Part shown: piece after piece, positions 20,396-31,060 of the stretch
Numbering within the stretch: position 1 is the first letter of the stretch
Layout of the letters: each line of letters begins with the position of its first letter
DNA from: Asanoa ferruginea
GTDB lineage: Bacteria > Actinomycetota > Actinomycetes > Mycobacteriales > Micromonosporaceae
Length of the DNA stretch: 64,000 nt
Direction of reading: 5' to 3'
NCBI RefSeq assembly: GCF_003387075.1
Contig: NZ_QUMQ01000001.1
Span: forward strand, 372,001-436,000
Made by a program: the position numbers and the translations under genes
The notes under the pieces: model-generated
What the model was told of the DNA's origin: nothing
Databases searched by the model: none
The model's input: only the letters and a program-made list of their open reading frames with translations

Positions 20396-21048
20396 AACTC
20401 TTCGCGTACGCCGAGCAGCCAGTTCTCGACTGTCGCGACGTCGGGCTGGTCCGGGACCGCCGGTGCCGCGGCGGCGAAGGCGTCCTCGTGTGCGGCCAGC
20501 ATCGCCCGGGCGACGTCGAGGTCGCCGGCCGCGACCCGCTCACCGAAGTCGAGGAAGGCCCGCGGGTCGTCGAGCTCCACCTGGATCTCGCCGGTCCGGT
20601 AGGCGTGCAGGCCCTGGTGGCACAGGCGCATCAGGTGCCGGGCGTGCTTGGAGACCCGCTGGTCGTAGCCGCCGGCGCGGTTGGACAGCAGCCGGAACTG
20701 CTTGGTGGCGTAGCCGAGATAGGCGTCGCGCACCCGGCGGGCCGACAGGAAGCTGGCCCGGATCGCGATCAGACCGTCGCCGAGCGGGGTACGCGTCTCG
20801 TAGAGCCGGTCGGGCAGCCACATCAGCTCGGTGACTGTCGGATTGCCGGCCAGCGCCAGCCGGCAGAACTTCGCCGCCTCGTGGACGGTCAGGTCGGGCT
20901 CGTGGGTCACCCGCGTCTCGGTGGGCCGCGCGAGGCCGTGCAACTCGATGGTCGGCACCGCGAAGATACCGAGCCGGTCGATGTCAGATGCGGGCCCGGC
21001 CAGCCCGTATGCCGTCGATCCGACGACGCCCATCAGCAGGATCGACAC
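20359..21048 (-). CDS. Pol-beta-type nucleotidyltransferase (YcgL/COG3541-like)
   Basis: Putative nucleotidyltransferase of 229 residues. The catalytic signature GSTAYGLAGPASDIDRLG (10-27) gives the GSxAxG loop and the DxD metal-binding pair (Asp22/Asp24), with further conserved segments ELMWLP and SKHARHLMRLC. Relatives are linked to RNA or DNA end modification and some to RNA-repair operons; the substrate here is unknown. GTG 21048 is the only early start. The gene overlaps the convergent response regulator at the 3' end by 37 bp. Confidence 0.75.
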   Translation of the reverse strand: MSILLMGVVGSTAYGLAGPASDIDRLGIFAVPTIELHGLARPTETRVTHEPDLTVHEAAKFCRLALAGNPTVTELMWLPDRLYETRTPLGDGLIAIRASFLSARRVRDAYLGYATKQFRLLSNRAGGYDQRVSKHARHLMRLCHQGLHAYRTGEIQVELDDPRAFLDFGERVAAGDLDVARAMLAAHEDAFAAAAPAVPDQPDVATVENWLLGVREEFYVSPGVTSPVS

Positions 21049-21119
21049 GAAAAATCTTCCCCGTCATGGCAACCAGATGGCGCGCTGGAGCATCTATTCC
21101 AATGTGGACGGAGATGGGG

Positions 21120-21392
21120 CTAGCGGAGCGCGCCGAGCGGTGCGTTGTCGAGCAGCGGGTCCTCGTCCTTGCGCGCGGCCAGCGAGTGGCTCGTCACGGT
21201 GTCGACGCTGGTGCCCCGCCCCTGGGCCGGCCGATAGCGCACGGTCGCGGCGTGCGGCGACGAGTGCAGCACGATCCCGGGCCGCCAACTGCCCAATGTG
21301 TGCACCCAGACCCAACTGCCGGGCTGGTAACCCGCGCTGGGGGAAGCGGCGGGTTCCGTTCGGAGGTGGGGATCGAGGAGCGGCGCGGCCAT
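21120..21392 (-). CDS. Small hypothetical protein
   Basis: Protein of 90 residues with a compact core (GYQPGSWVWVHTLGSWRPG, then VLHSSPHAATVRYRP) and an SH3-like beta-rich look, ending DEDPLLDNAPLG. No family recognised. ATG 21392 has GGAG 9 nt upstream; another ATG lies three codons earlier. It stands alone, 70 bp downstream of the nucleotidyltransferase start. Confidence 0.6.
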   Translation of the reverse strand: MAAPLLDPHLRTEPAASPSAGYQPGSWVWVHTLGSWRPGIVLHSSPHAATVRYRPAQGRGTSVDTVTSHSLAARKDEDPLLDNAPLGALR

Positions 21393-21765
21393 GTGGATCA
21401 TCTCCGTCGCGGTCGGTGCTTGGGGGGCTCGCTTGGAGGGGCGTGCACATGAGCATCGCAGGCAGCTGATCAGCGTGCAAGATTTCACGGCGATCTTTAA
21501 CATCCTGAGGACATGCATCGGACGGACTTTCAGTTACGCTATGTGCGTCACGGTTTCATGGTGAAAGAAGCACGCCGCGAGCCGTATGCCCAATATCGGT
21601 CACTACCAGGAGCAAGTGCAGCGATGGAAGCCCAAGACAGGCACGGCGTGCCGATCTTCGACTACCGAGAGCAACTTCTGGGTTTTGGCCGACCAGGTGT
21701 CCGGATCGCCGGAAACCGTGGCGGGCGCCAGTTTCCACGTCACACGACCAGAAGGGACTAACCCC
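21393..21765 (+). other. Intergenic region between divergent small genes
   Basis: Two overlapping open frames exist (21513-21761, and an upstream extension of the DUF397 frame from 21586), but neither has a protein-like composition or a good ribosome binding site. GC content is lower than its surroundings, as expected for a regulatory region. Promoters for both flanking genes must lie here. Confidence 0.45.
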
Positions 21766-21972
21766 ATGCCGGACAGCACGGAATGGATCATGTCCAGCAG
21801 ATCAACGGGCAACGGTGGCAGCTGCGTGGAAGCGCGCCGCCACGACGGTTGGATCGAGGTCCGCAACAGCAAGAACCGCGCCGGTGGCCTGGTTGCGTTC
21901 ACCACCGAAGAGTGGGACTCGTTCCTCTTCGGAGCCAAGCGCGGCGAGTTCGACCAGCTCCTGCAGGACTGA
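21766..21972 (+). CDS. DUF397 protein
   Basis: DUF397 protein of 68 residues: WIMSSRSTGNGGSCVEARR, then GWIEVRNSKNR and FTTEEWDSFLFGAKRGEFD, the full family pattern. Start ATG 21766 has AAGGGA 9 nt upstream. DUF397 proteins of actinomycetes accompany XRE/DUF5753 regulators (WhiJ/BldB-type modules); such a regulator lies 1 kb away on the other strand with a PF04672 methyltransferase in between. A strong terminator follows directly. Confidence 0.85.
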   Translation: MPDSTEWIMSSRSTGNGGSCVEARRHDGWIEVRNSKNRAGGLVAFTTEEWDSFLFGAKRGEFDQLLQD

Positions 21973-21977
21973 TCGCG

Positions 21978-22017
21978 CAAAAAGCCGGGCCGTCACAGCG
22001 ACGGCCCGGCTTTTTTG
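21978..22017. terminator. Bidirectional intrinsic terminator
   Basis: Perfect 12-bp-class stem AGCCGGGCCGTC/GACGGCCCGGCT with a 5-nt loop, flanked by AAAA on one side and TTTTTT on the other. It serves both the DUF397 gene and the convergent methyltransferase gene. Confidence 0.92.
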
Positions 22018-22031
22018 CGTCTGCGGTCAGC

Positions 22032-22847
22032 TCAGGGGAGCTTGGCCACCCCGCACAGCCCGCCGCTCTGGGCCGGGTCGGCGACGAAGTCGGTCGGGTC
22101 GCCGGGTGCCGGGCGCCACTGCGGCAACCACACCACTCCGGGCTCGACCAGGTCGAGCCCGTCGAAGTAGGCGGTCACCTCCGCGCGCGAGCGCAGCACG
22201 AACGGCGTCGTGGTGTCGCGCTTGTAGACACTCTGCGCGGTGTCGAGCTGGTCGAGGTCGATCGCCATGCCCTCGGCCGAACCGTGTGACAGCACCAGGT
22301 AGCTGCCCGACGGCAGCGCACCCAGCAGCTCCTCCAGCGCCTTCGTCGCGAGCTCGTCGTCGGCGACGAAGTGCAGCACCGCCACCGTCAGCAGCGCGAC
22401 CGGCTGGCCGAAGTCGATGATCTTCCGGACCTGTGGGTGGCCGAGGATCGACTGCGGGTCGCGCAGGTCGGCGCGGATCGCGGTCGCGTTGGGCTTGCCG
22501 GCCAGGATGTCGAGGCTCTCCGACACGGCGACCGGGTCCATGTCGACGTAGACCACCCGCGCGTCCGGGTTGATCTCGTGCACCACCTCGTGGACGTTGC
22601 CCTCGGTCGGGATGCCGGAGCCGACGTCGAGGAACTGCGTGACGCCCTGCTCGGCCACGTGCCGCACGGCCCGCCGCAGGAAGGCGCGGTTGGCCCGGGC
22701 CAGCAGCGGAACGAACGGGAACATCTTGGTGATCGCCTGCGCAGCTTCGCGGTCGGCCGGGAAGTTGTGGGTTCCGCCGAGGTGGTAGTCGTAGATCCGT
22801 GCCGCGGTCGCGGGCTTGGCACTGCCTTCGTTTGCGACACCAGCCAC
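22032..22847 (-). CDS. SAM-dependent methyltransferase (PF04672 / DUF574 type)
   Basis: Rossmann-fold methyltransferase of 271 residues of the actinobacterial SAM methyltransferase family PF04672: N-terminal ARIYDYHLGGTHNFPADRE, SAM-binding FLDVGSGIPTEGNVHEV (about 92-108), VVYVDMDPVAV, and LLTVAVLHFVADD. The family is expanded in Streptomyces and Micromonospora, and its substrates are unknown. GTG 22847 has GGGGGA 7 nt upstream. It lies 86 bp after the XRE regulator gene on the same strand and probably belongs to the same transcript. Confidence 0.85.
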   Translation of the reverse strand: MAGVANEGSAKPATAARIYDYHLGGTHNFPADREAAQAITKMFPFVPLLARANRAFLRRAVRHVAEQGVTQFLDVGSGIPTEGNVHEVVHEINPDARVVYVDMDPVAVSESLDILAGKPNATAIRADLRDPQSILGHPQVRKIIDFGQPVALLTVAVLHFVADDELATKALEELLGALPSGSYLVLSHGSAEGMAIDLDQLDTAQSVYKRDTTTPFVLRSRAEVTAYFDGLDLVEPGVVWLPQWRPAPGDPTDFVADPAQSGGLCGVAKLP

Positions 22848-22933
22848 GATCAGTCCCCCGTCGTCAAGGTCGACATCTGACGCCGTCCACTATGCACGAG
22901 CGGACGCGAGATTGTCTCGTCGGGGACCCAGGC

Positions 22934-23749
22934 CTAGGTGAACTGCTCCAACGGGACCGACGCGTGGGAGACCAGGTCGAAGACCCGGCGGTATTCGGCG
23001 ACCTCGTGCTCCTCTTCGAGGTAGAGCGCGCCGACGTGGGACTCGAGGTAGACCACGTCGGGGTCGTCGGGGTCGTCGAAGTCGAGGATGCGGAACGCGC
23101 CGGCCATCGCGGCGTGGGCGCCGATCGCGAACGGCAGCACCCGGATGTCGACGTTGTCGCGCTTGGCCGTGCGCCGCAGGTGCTCGATCTGGCCGTCGAG
23201 CACCGACTTGCCGCCGACCACCCGGGTCAGCGCGTTTTCGCCGAGCACGGTGACCAGTTTGGGGCCGCGGGCCAGCAACGCTCGCTGCCGCTGCATCCGT
23301 AGCTTCACGTGCCGGTGCACGGACTCGTCGTCGGTGGGCTGCTCGGCGCCGAAGACGGCCAGCGCGTATTGCTCGGTCTGGAACTCGCCGGGGATGATCT
23401 CGCCGTCGTAGGTGCAGATCTTCGAGGCGCTGGCCTCGAGGCCGACGTAGAGCTTGAACCAGTCGGGGATGACCGGGCTGCCGTCCCACCACTCTTCGCG
23501 TGACGTGCCCAGGGCCATCTCGGCGAGCGCGTCGGTGACGCTCTGGTCGGCGCCGTAGAGCCAGCACAGCGCCCGCACGTTGGCTCCCGTGACCGGGACC
23601 TTGCCGGTCTCGATGCGGTGCAGCGTCGGCTCGGAGATGCCCAGCTTCGCTTCGGCCACCTCACGGCGGGACTTGCCGTTGGCCACGCGCAGCTTGGTCA
23701 ACCGACGGCCGAGGGCGCGCCGCACCACTCGCTGACCAGTGACCGGCAC
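22934..23749 (-). CDS. XRE-family regulator with DUF5753 domain (WhiJ-like)
   Basis: Regulator of 271 residues. The N-terminal helix-turn-helix is KSRREVAEAKLGISEPTLHR (about 27-46); the DUF5753 domain follows with WFKLYVGLEASASKI, FQTEQYALAVF, a long helical R-rich segment, and VVYLESHVGALYLEEE. GTG 23749 has GGAGG 7 nt upstream; ATG 23764 is an alternative. These regulators pair with DUF397 proteins and influence development in Streptomyces. The partner here is probably the DUF397 gene at 21766. Confidence 0.85.
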   Translation of the reverse strand: MPVTGQRVVRRALGRRLTKLRVANGKSRREVAEAKLGISEPTLHRIETGKVPVTGANVRALCWLYGADQSVTDALAEMALGTSREEWWDGSPVIPDWFKLYVGLEASASKICTYDGEIIPGEFQTEQYALAVFGAEQPTDDESVHRHVKLRMQRQRALLARGPKLVTVLGENALTRVVGGKSVLDGQIEHLRRTAKRDNVDIRVLPFAIGAHAAMAGAFRILDFDDPDDPDVVYLESHVGALYLEEEHEVAEYRRVFDLVSHASVPLEQFT

Positions 23750-23901
23750 TTCCGGACCTCCCATGCGCTGCTCATGTCAACTCGCACACCTTACCGGCAG
23801 TGCCAGCCCAGTTACACCATCCGAAGGATCAAAAAGCAAGAGATCAATTTCGGCCGCCCGGTGCACACCGCGCGACACCCTATCGGGGGATACTGCGGGG
23901 C

Positions 23902-24147
23902 ATGCCGCTCCCTACCGGCTATGCCGACCTGGTCCAGCGCGTCTCCGCCGAAGCGCACGACGGCGCGACCGAAACCGCGGTGCTGCGCCGCCTGCGCGAG
24001 GGTGGCCTCCAGTTGGTGCCGTCCGCCCGGGCGTTGTGCGACATCTACGACATCGGGCTGGGCGAGGCGCAGCGCCGCATCGACCGCAGCGGTGTCTGGT
24101 CCGATGTGCGGGACGACCGTCCCCCGTTCGGCTACGTCACCGGATAA
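23902..24147 (+). CDS. Small hypothetical protein
   Basis: Protein of 81 residues, mostly helical (YADLVQRVSAEAHDG, ETAVLRRLREGGLQLV, ALCDIYDIGLGEAQRRID), ending FGYVTG. No family recognised. ATG 23902 is 7 nt after GATACT (23889-23894), so a leaderless start is likely. The following lipoprotein gene has its own leaderless promoter. Confidence 0.65.
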   Translation: MPLPTGYADLVQRVSAEAHDGATETAVLRRLREGGLQLVPSARALCDIYDIGLGEAQRRIDRSGVWSDVRDDRPPFGYVTG

Positions 24148-24177
24148 CCCGCCGAAACCGCCCGCTACAGTTGCCGT

Positions 24178-24711
24178 ATGCGGCGATGGTTGTCGATGTC
24201 TTGCGCGCTGCTCGCGCTCGCCGGCTGCTCGCAAGCGAGCGCTCCGCCGCCGGATCCGGCCGCCATCACCAGCCCGTGCGAGTTCCTGCGCGACGCCGAA
24301 CTCGAGGCCATCGGCCTCGGCCCGGGCAAGCTGACCGAGTCGGCCGGTCTCGACGGCGACCCGGCGACCCAGCTCTGCACCTTCCGCGTCGAGGAGCCGT
24401 GGAACCACAGCGGCACCTACCTCGACAGCGTCGCCGTCACGTTCCTGCCGACCACCCTCGATGTCGCCCGGCAGGCGCTGGAAGGCGTCGAAGACCGGGG
24501 CATGCCGAGATTCAGTGTCGCGCTCGACGGTGTGCTCCAGCGCGCCGGCGCGCGGCTCGGCCAGGCCACCTGCGAGCGGTTGTTCGCCGCCCGCCCGGAC
24601 CGGGCGGTGCAGGTCGGTTTCACCGTCGAGCGGCTGCCGCGGGGCGAGCGGGTCTGCGCCGCCGCGGCCCGGCTGGCACCGGTCGTCGCCCAGAGGATCC
24701 CCCGCCCTTAG
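24178..24711 (+). CDS. DUF3558-like lipoprotein
   Basis: Lipoprotein of 177 residues: signal MRRWLSMSCALLALAGC with the lipobox LAGC (Cys17), then the DUF3558 pattern ITSPCEFLRDAELEAIGLG and cysteine-paired QLCTF and CERLF. Actinobacterial DUF3558 proteins are cell-envelope proteins of unknown role. The ATG is 6 nt after TACAGT (24166-24171), a leaderless start. Its TAG stop overlaps the TAA stop of the convergent SRPBCC gene. Confidence 0.8.
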   Translation: MRRWLSMSCALLALAGCSQASAPPPDPAAITSPCEFLRDAELEAIGLGPGKLTESAGLDGDPATQLCTFRVEEPWNHSGTYLDSVAVTFLPTTLDVARQALEGVEDRGMPRFSVALDGVLQRAGARLGQATCERLFAARPDRAVQVGFTVERLPRGERVCAAAARLAPVVAQRIPRP

Positions 24712-25343
24712 TCTTCGGGCGCGTAGAACCCGATCGTGTTGGCGACCGCGGCGGTGACCGCGTCGGGTGTGGCGCCGTCGGCGAGCTGCGCCGCACCCCA
24801 ACTCTCGGCGCTGGCCACCATGAACGCGCGGGCCTCGGCCGACTCTTCCCAGCCCTCGTCGTCGTCGAGCCCACCGCCCGCGAGGTGCAGACCGAGCCCG
24901 AGGAACGAAAGGTCCCAGCCGACACCGGTGGCACCCGGGCCGTATTGCTTCCACAGCTCCTCGTCGACCACCGCCACGTGCCGCAACAGCAACTCGGTGC
25001 CGCCGTCGGGCTCGGGCGAGAGGGTCAGGTGCACCTCGCTGCCGGTCGTCGTCGCGATGTCGGCGCCGAAGATCCAGGTGACCACCAGCTCGGTCGGCCG
25101 CTGGCAGCGCAGGATGCGGCCACCGGCGTTGCCCTCGATCTGGTAGAGCCCGCCCACCGTCAGGTCGCCGCTGACCGGCAGGAACCAGCGGCTGAGCCGG
25201 TCGGGGTCGGTGATCGCGGCCCACACGTCGTCGGCCGGCGCCGGGAAACTGCGCCGCAGGACCACCGAGCGGGCCGGGCCTTCGGGCAGGTTCTGCCGGC
25301 CCACCTCGCGGGACGCGGTCTTGATCGCATCGAGGAAGTCCAT
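24708..25343 (-). CDS. SRPBCC / AHSA1-family protein
   Basis: START/Bet-v-1-like protein of 211 residues: LRRSFPAPADDVWAAITDPDRL, RWFLPVSGDLTVGG, then ELVVTWIFG and HLTLSPEPDGGTELLLRH are the AHSA1 signatures. Such proteins bind hydrophobic ligands or act as Hsp90-like co-factors, and many are paired with an ArsR regulator, which is absent here. ATG 25343 is 7 nt after TAAAGT, so a leaderless start is preferred over GTG 25352. A 10-bp palindrome CTTATATAAG (25364-25373) lies just upstream. Confidence 0.85.
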   Translation of the reverse strand: MDFLDAIKTASREVGRQNLPEGPARSVVLRRSFPAPADDVWAAITDPDRLSRWFLPVSGDLTVGGLYQIEGNAGGRILRCQRPTELVVTWIFGADIATTTGSEVHLTLSPEPDGGTELLLRHVAVVDEELWKQYGPGATGVGWDLSFLGLGLHLAGGGLDDDEGWEESAEARAFMVASAESWGAAQLADGATPDAVTAAVANTIGFYAPED

Positions 25344-25396
25344 GGGCGACACTTTACCAACAACTTATATAAGCGCCCGCGTACGAGCCGACCGCG

Positions 25397-26287
25397 TCAT
25401 TCCTGTTTGGCCAGGTCGGCACAGCCGGACTCGTCGGGCAGCAGCGGGCGCAACAGCACCGACCACCGCTTGCCCGCGGAGGTCCACGGCGTCATCGCGT
25501 TGGCCTTCCCGGCGGCGGTGAGCACCGCGCGGGCCTGGTCGCCGGACGCGGCCACGCAGCCGACGTCGACGTTGGGGTTCAACCGCCCACCGGGCAGCAC
25601 CGGGCCGGGCCAGACGACCGCGGTGGGCGGCGCGAGCTCGGCGACGTTTTCCGGCTGCTGGGTATAAGGAGTCGCGATTCCGGCGACCACCTTGGCCTGG
25701 TAGCCACCCTCTTCGGTCACCGCGCCCGAGCCGAGCGTCTTCGGCAGGTCTTGCAGGTCGGCGAGCAGGTCGGACAGCTTCTTGCGGGCGGCCTTCTGGT
25801 CGGCGGTCAGCAGGCCGCCGTCGTCGGGCATCTCCAGCGCGTAGGCGTCGGTGCGGCGCAGCCCGGCCTCGGTCGTCACCACGAACCGGGTGGTGGCCGC
25901 GTCGGCGACGCCGGGCTGACCCAGGTCGGTGCCGGCACCGACGCCGGCCTTGACCGCCCGGCGGACCAGCGCGTCGACATCGGCCGTCGAGATGCGCGAC
26001 TGTTGCAGGTTGGGCAACGCCGGGCCGGGATAGATGGCCGCGACCGGCCCTTCGCTGATCACCCGGCCGTCACCGTAGATCGACAGCGCCGGCACCCGCG
26101 ACGGGATCGACTGCGGTGTCACGAAGCCGCCGGCGTGGGTGACCCGCAGCGCCACCTCGTCGGCGCCGAGCGCCTCGGCGGCGGGTGGCGGGGCGGCCGG
26201 CGCGGCGTCAGCCGCCGGTTGTGCACACGCGGAAGCCAGCATCAGCAGCGGCAGGGCGGTGGCGACCGCCCACGACGAACGTCCCAT
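25397..26287 (-). CDS. Putative lipoprotein, function unknown
   Basis: Lipoprotein of 296 residues: the signal segment WAVATALPLLMLASAC ends in a lipobox (LASAC), followed by a Pro/Ala-rich linker. The mature part contains FVTPQSIPSRVPALSIYGDG and IYPGPALPNLQQSRIS and two late cysteines (VGCVAA, SGCADL). Open sequence upstream of ATG 26287 is not protein-like. No family assigned; not a known substrate-binding protein. Confidence 0.7.
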   Translation of the reverse strand: MGRSSWAVATALPLLMLASACAQPAADAAPAAPPPAAEALGADEVALRVTHAGGFVTPQSIPSRVPALSIYGDGRVISEGPVAAIYPGPALPNLQQSRISTADVDALVRRAVKAGVGAGTDLGQPGVADAATTRFVVTTEAGLRRTDAYALEMPDDGGLLTADQKAARKKLSDLLADLQDLPKTLGSGAVTEEGGYQAKVVAGIATPYTQQPENVAELAPPTAVVWPGPVLPGGRLNPNVDVGCVAASGDQARAVLTAAGKANAMTPWTSAGKRWSVLLRPLLPDESGCADLAKQE

Positions 26288-26359
26288 AACCCATCTGACG
26301 ATCCAGCACGCGGTTCCGTTCCGGCCTGCCTTCGCGGTTGTGCGTGGCACGATCGGATA

Positions 26360-26692
26360 ATGGTTGTTGATGATCACCTGGTGGATCAGGTCCGGGAGCT
26401 GATCGGTGGCGCACCCGACGTCGACGAGCGCCGGATGTTCGGCAGTCTGATCTTCATGGTGGGCGGCAACATGGCCTGCGGCGTCCGCGACGACGGCCTC
26501 CTGGTGCGGATCGGCAAGGAGGCCACCGAGGCGGCCCTGGCCGAGCCGCACGTGAGCGCGTTCGTGATGGGCGGCGGCCGGCGCCCGGCCGGCTGGGTCG
26601 TCGTCGGCCCCGAGGGGCTGGCCAACGAGAAAGACCTGGAGACCTGGGTCGAGCGGGGCGTCGCGTACGCGCACACGCTCCCGGCCAAATGA
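26360..26692 (+). CDS. TfoX N-terminal-domain protein
   Basis: Protein of 110 residues matching the TfoX/Sxy N-terminal domain: DVDERRMFGSLIFMVGGNMACGV with the conserved MFG and a C-terminal WVERGVAYAHTLP. Stand-alone versions occur widely and have no established competence role in actinobacteria. ATG 26360 follows a CACGAT-like hexamer by 6 nt. The stop codon overlaps the next start (ATGA), so the gene is the first in a TfoX-like/NmrA/PrmC-like operon. Confidence 0.8.
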   Translation: MVVDDHLVDQVRELIGGAPDVDERRMFGSLIFMVGGNMACGVRDDGLLVRIGKEATEAALAEPHVSAFVMGGGRRPAGWVVVGPEGLANEKDLETWVERGVAYAHTLPAK

Positions 26693-27568
26693 GCACGACC
26701 CCGGCCCGCGAGGCCGGCCGGAGCCAGGGCGGCGGCACCGGCGTGCTGGCCGTGACCGGGTCGACCGGCGAGCTCGGCGGCCGGGTCGCGCGCCGGCTGG
26801 CCGCCGCCGGGCAGGAGCAGCTCCTGGTCGTGCGCGACGCCGCCCGCGCACCGGAGCTGCCGGGCGCCCGGGTCGCCGTGGCCGCCTACCACGACGAGCC
26901 CGCCGCCCGGGCCGCACTGTCTGGTGTGGACACCCTGTTCATGGTCTCCGCGGCGGAGGAGGCCGACCGGGTCAGCAAGCATCTCGCGTTCATCGACGCG
27001 GCCGTCGCGGCCGGCGTGCGGCACCTGGTCTACACCTCGTTCTTCGGCGCCGCGCCGGACTCGACGTTCACCCTCGGCCGCCACCACTACGCGACCGAGC
27101 AGCACATCAAGTCGACCGGCATCTCGCACACGATCCTGCGCGACAACCTCTACCTCGACTTCCTGCCCAACCTGGCGGTCGACCGGGTGATCCGCGGGCC
27201 GGCCGGCGAGGGCCGGGTGGCCGCGGTGGCCCGCGACGACGTCGCCGACGTGGCCGTCGCGGTGCTGGGCGAGCCGGGGCGGCACGCCGGGCAGGTCTAC
27301 GAGCTGACCGGGCCGTTCGCGATCACCCTGGAGGAGGCCGCGGCCACCATGACCGCGGTGTTCAACCGCGCCTACCGCTACGAGGAGGAGACCGTCGAGG
27401 AGGCGTACGCGTCGCGGGCCGGCTACGGCGCACCGAACTGGCAGGTCGACGGCTGGGTCAGCACCTACACGGCGATCGCGCACGGCGACCTGGCCGAGGT
27501 GACCGACACGGTCGAGCGGGTCGCCGGCCACCCGCCCATCGACCTGGCCGAGATGCTGCGCCGGAGCA

Positions 27569-27582
<14 letters not shown>
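26689..27582 (+). CDS. NmrA-like NAD(P)-binding oxidoreductase (QorB-type)
   Basis: Atypical SDR of 297 residues: NAD(P)-binding VTGSTGELGGRVARRLAAAG near residue 22, VDTLFMVSAAE, HLVYTSFFGAAPDSTF, and ILRDNLYLDFLP, the pattern of NmrA/QorB quinone oxidoreductases. Translation is coupled to the upstream TfoX-like gene (4-bp overlap) and the next gene overlaps by 14 bp. The exact substrate is unknown. Confidence 0.85.
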
Positions 27583-30211
<2,629 letters not shown>

Positions 30212-30248
30212 GAACCCGAGTCTGCCACCAGCGGGTGATGATGGTCGG

Positions 30249-30671
30249 GTGACAGACGTCTTCCACGAGCTTCTCGAAGCCCATGACACCGGCATCCTGG
30301 CGACGATCAAGCGGGACGGGCGACCGCACCTGTCCAACGTCACCTACATCTACGACCGGGCGGCGGCCACGATCCGGGTCTCCATCACCGACCGCCGCCA
30401 GAAGACAGTCAACCTGCGCCGCGACCCACGGGCCAGCTTCGAGGTCACCACGCCGGACCTGGGCCGGTTCGCGGTCGCCGAGGTCCGCGCGTCCTTGTCC
30501 GCGGTGGCCGCCGACCCCAACGACGCGGCGGTCGACGACCTGGTCGACATCTACCGCCGCATCGCGGGCGAACACCCCGACTGGGCCGAGTTCCGCACCG
30601 CGATGGTCGCGGAGCAGCGGATCGCACTGACCTTGCACGTCGAACGCGTCTACGGCTGGCCTCGCCGCTGA
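30249..30671 (+). CDS. PPOX-class (F420-dependent-like) flavin/deazaflavin protein
   Basis: Split-barrel protein of 140 residues: GILATIKRDGRPHLSNVTYIY, IRVSITDRRQKTVNLRRDPR and RFAVAEVRASLSAV are typical of actinobacterial PPOX-class F420-dependent enzymes (TIGR03618-like). It probably reduces a small molecule with F420H2. GTG 30249 follows GATGAT by 6 nt, a leaderless-type start. The gene ends where the minisatellite begins. Confidence 0.85.
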   Translation: MTDVFHELLEAHDTGILATIKRDGRPHLSNVTYIYDRAAATIRVSITDRRQKTVNLRRDPRASFEVTTPDLGRFAVAEVRASLSAVAADPNDAAVDDLVDIYRRIAGEHPDWAEFRTAMVAEQRIALTLHVERVYGWPRR

Positions 30672-31050
30672 GACCAGCCGCCAGGCCGCGGAGACCAGCC
30701 CGCGGCCGCCAACCCGCCGAGGCCACGCCGCGGAGGCCAGGCCGCGGAGGCCAGCCCCGCTGAGGCCAGCCCGCGGAGGCCAGCCCCGCTGAGGCCAGCC
30801 CGCGGAGGCCAGCCCCGCTGAGGCCAGCCCGCGGAGGCCAGCCCCGCTGAGGCCAGCCCGCGGAGGCCAGCCCGCGGAGACCAGCCCGCGGAGGCCAGCC
30901 CGCGGAGACCAGCCCGCGGAGGCCAGCCCGCTGAGGCCAGCCCGCGGAGGCCAGCCCCGCTGAGGCCAGCCCGCGGAGGCCAGCCCGCGGAGACCAGCCC
31001 GCGGAGGCCAGCCCGCGGAGGCCAGGCGGCCAGGCCGCTGAGGCCAGACG
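30672..31050. repeat. GC-rich minisatellite, 14/15-bp units
   Basis: About 24 tandem units of GAGGCCAGCCCGCG (14 bp) and GAGGCCAGCCCCGCT (15 bp), with variants GAGACCAGCCCGCG. In the first half the two unit types alternate as a 29-bp higher-order unit; the second half is mostly 14-bp units. It fills the gap between the convergent PPOX and M16 peptidase genes almost exactly. There are no unique spacers, so it is not a CRISPR. Confidence 0.95.
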
Positions 31051-31060
31051 CTGGATCCGG

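Noticed and set aside
21513-21761. 82-codon open frame before the DUF397 gene
   Set aside because: No ribosome binding site, Arg-rich composition without secondary-structure pattern, and a second frame overlaps it; more likely a regulatory region.
25364-25373. Palindrome CTTATATAAG as an ArsR operator
   Set aside because: Only 10 bp and AT-rich, with no ArsR gene near; equally explained by promoter sequence. Mentioned under the SRPBCC gene only.
30672-31050. Possible CRISPR array
   Set aside because: The units are contiguous 14/15-bp repeats without unique spacers, and no cas genes are seen.
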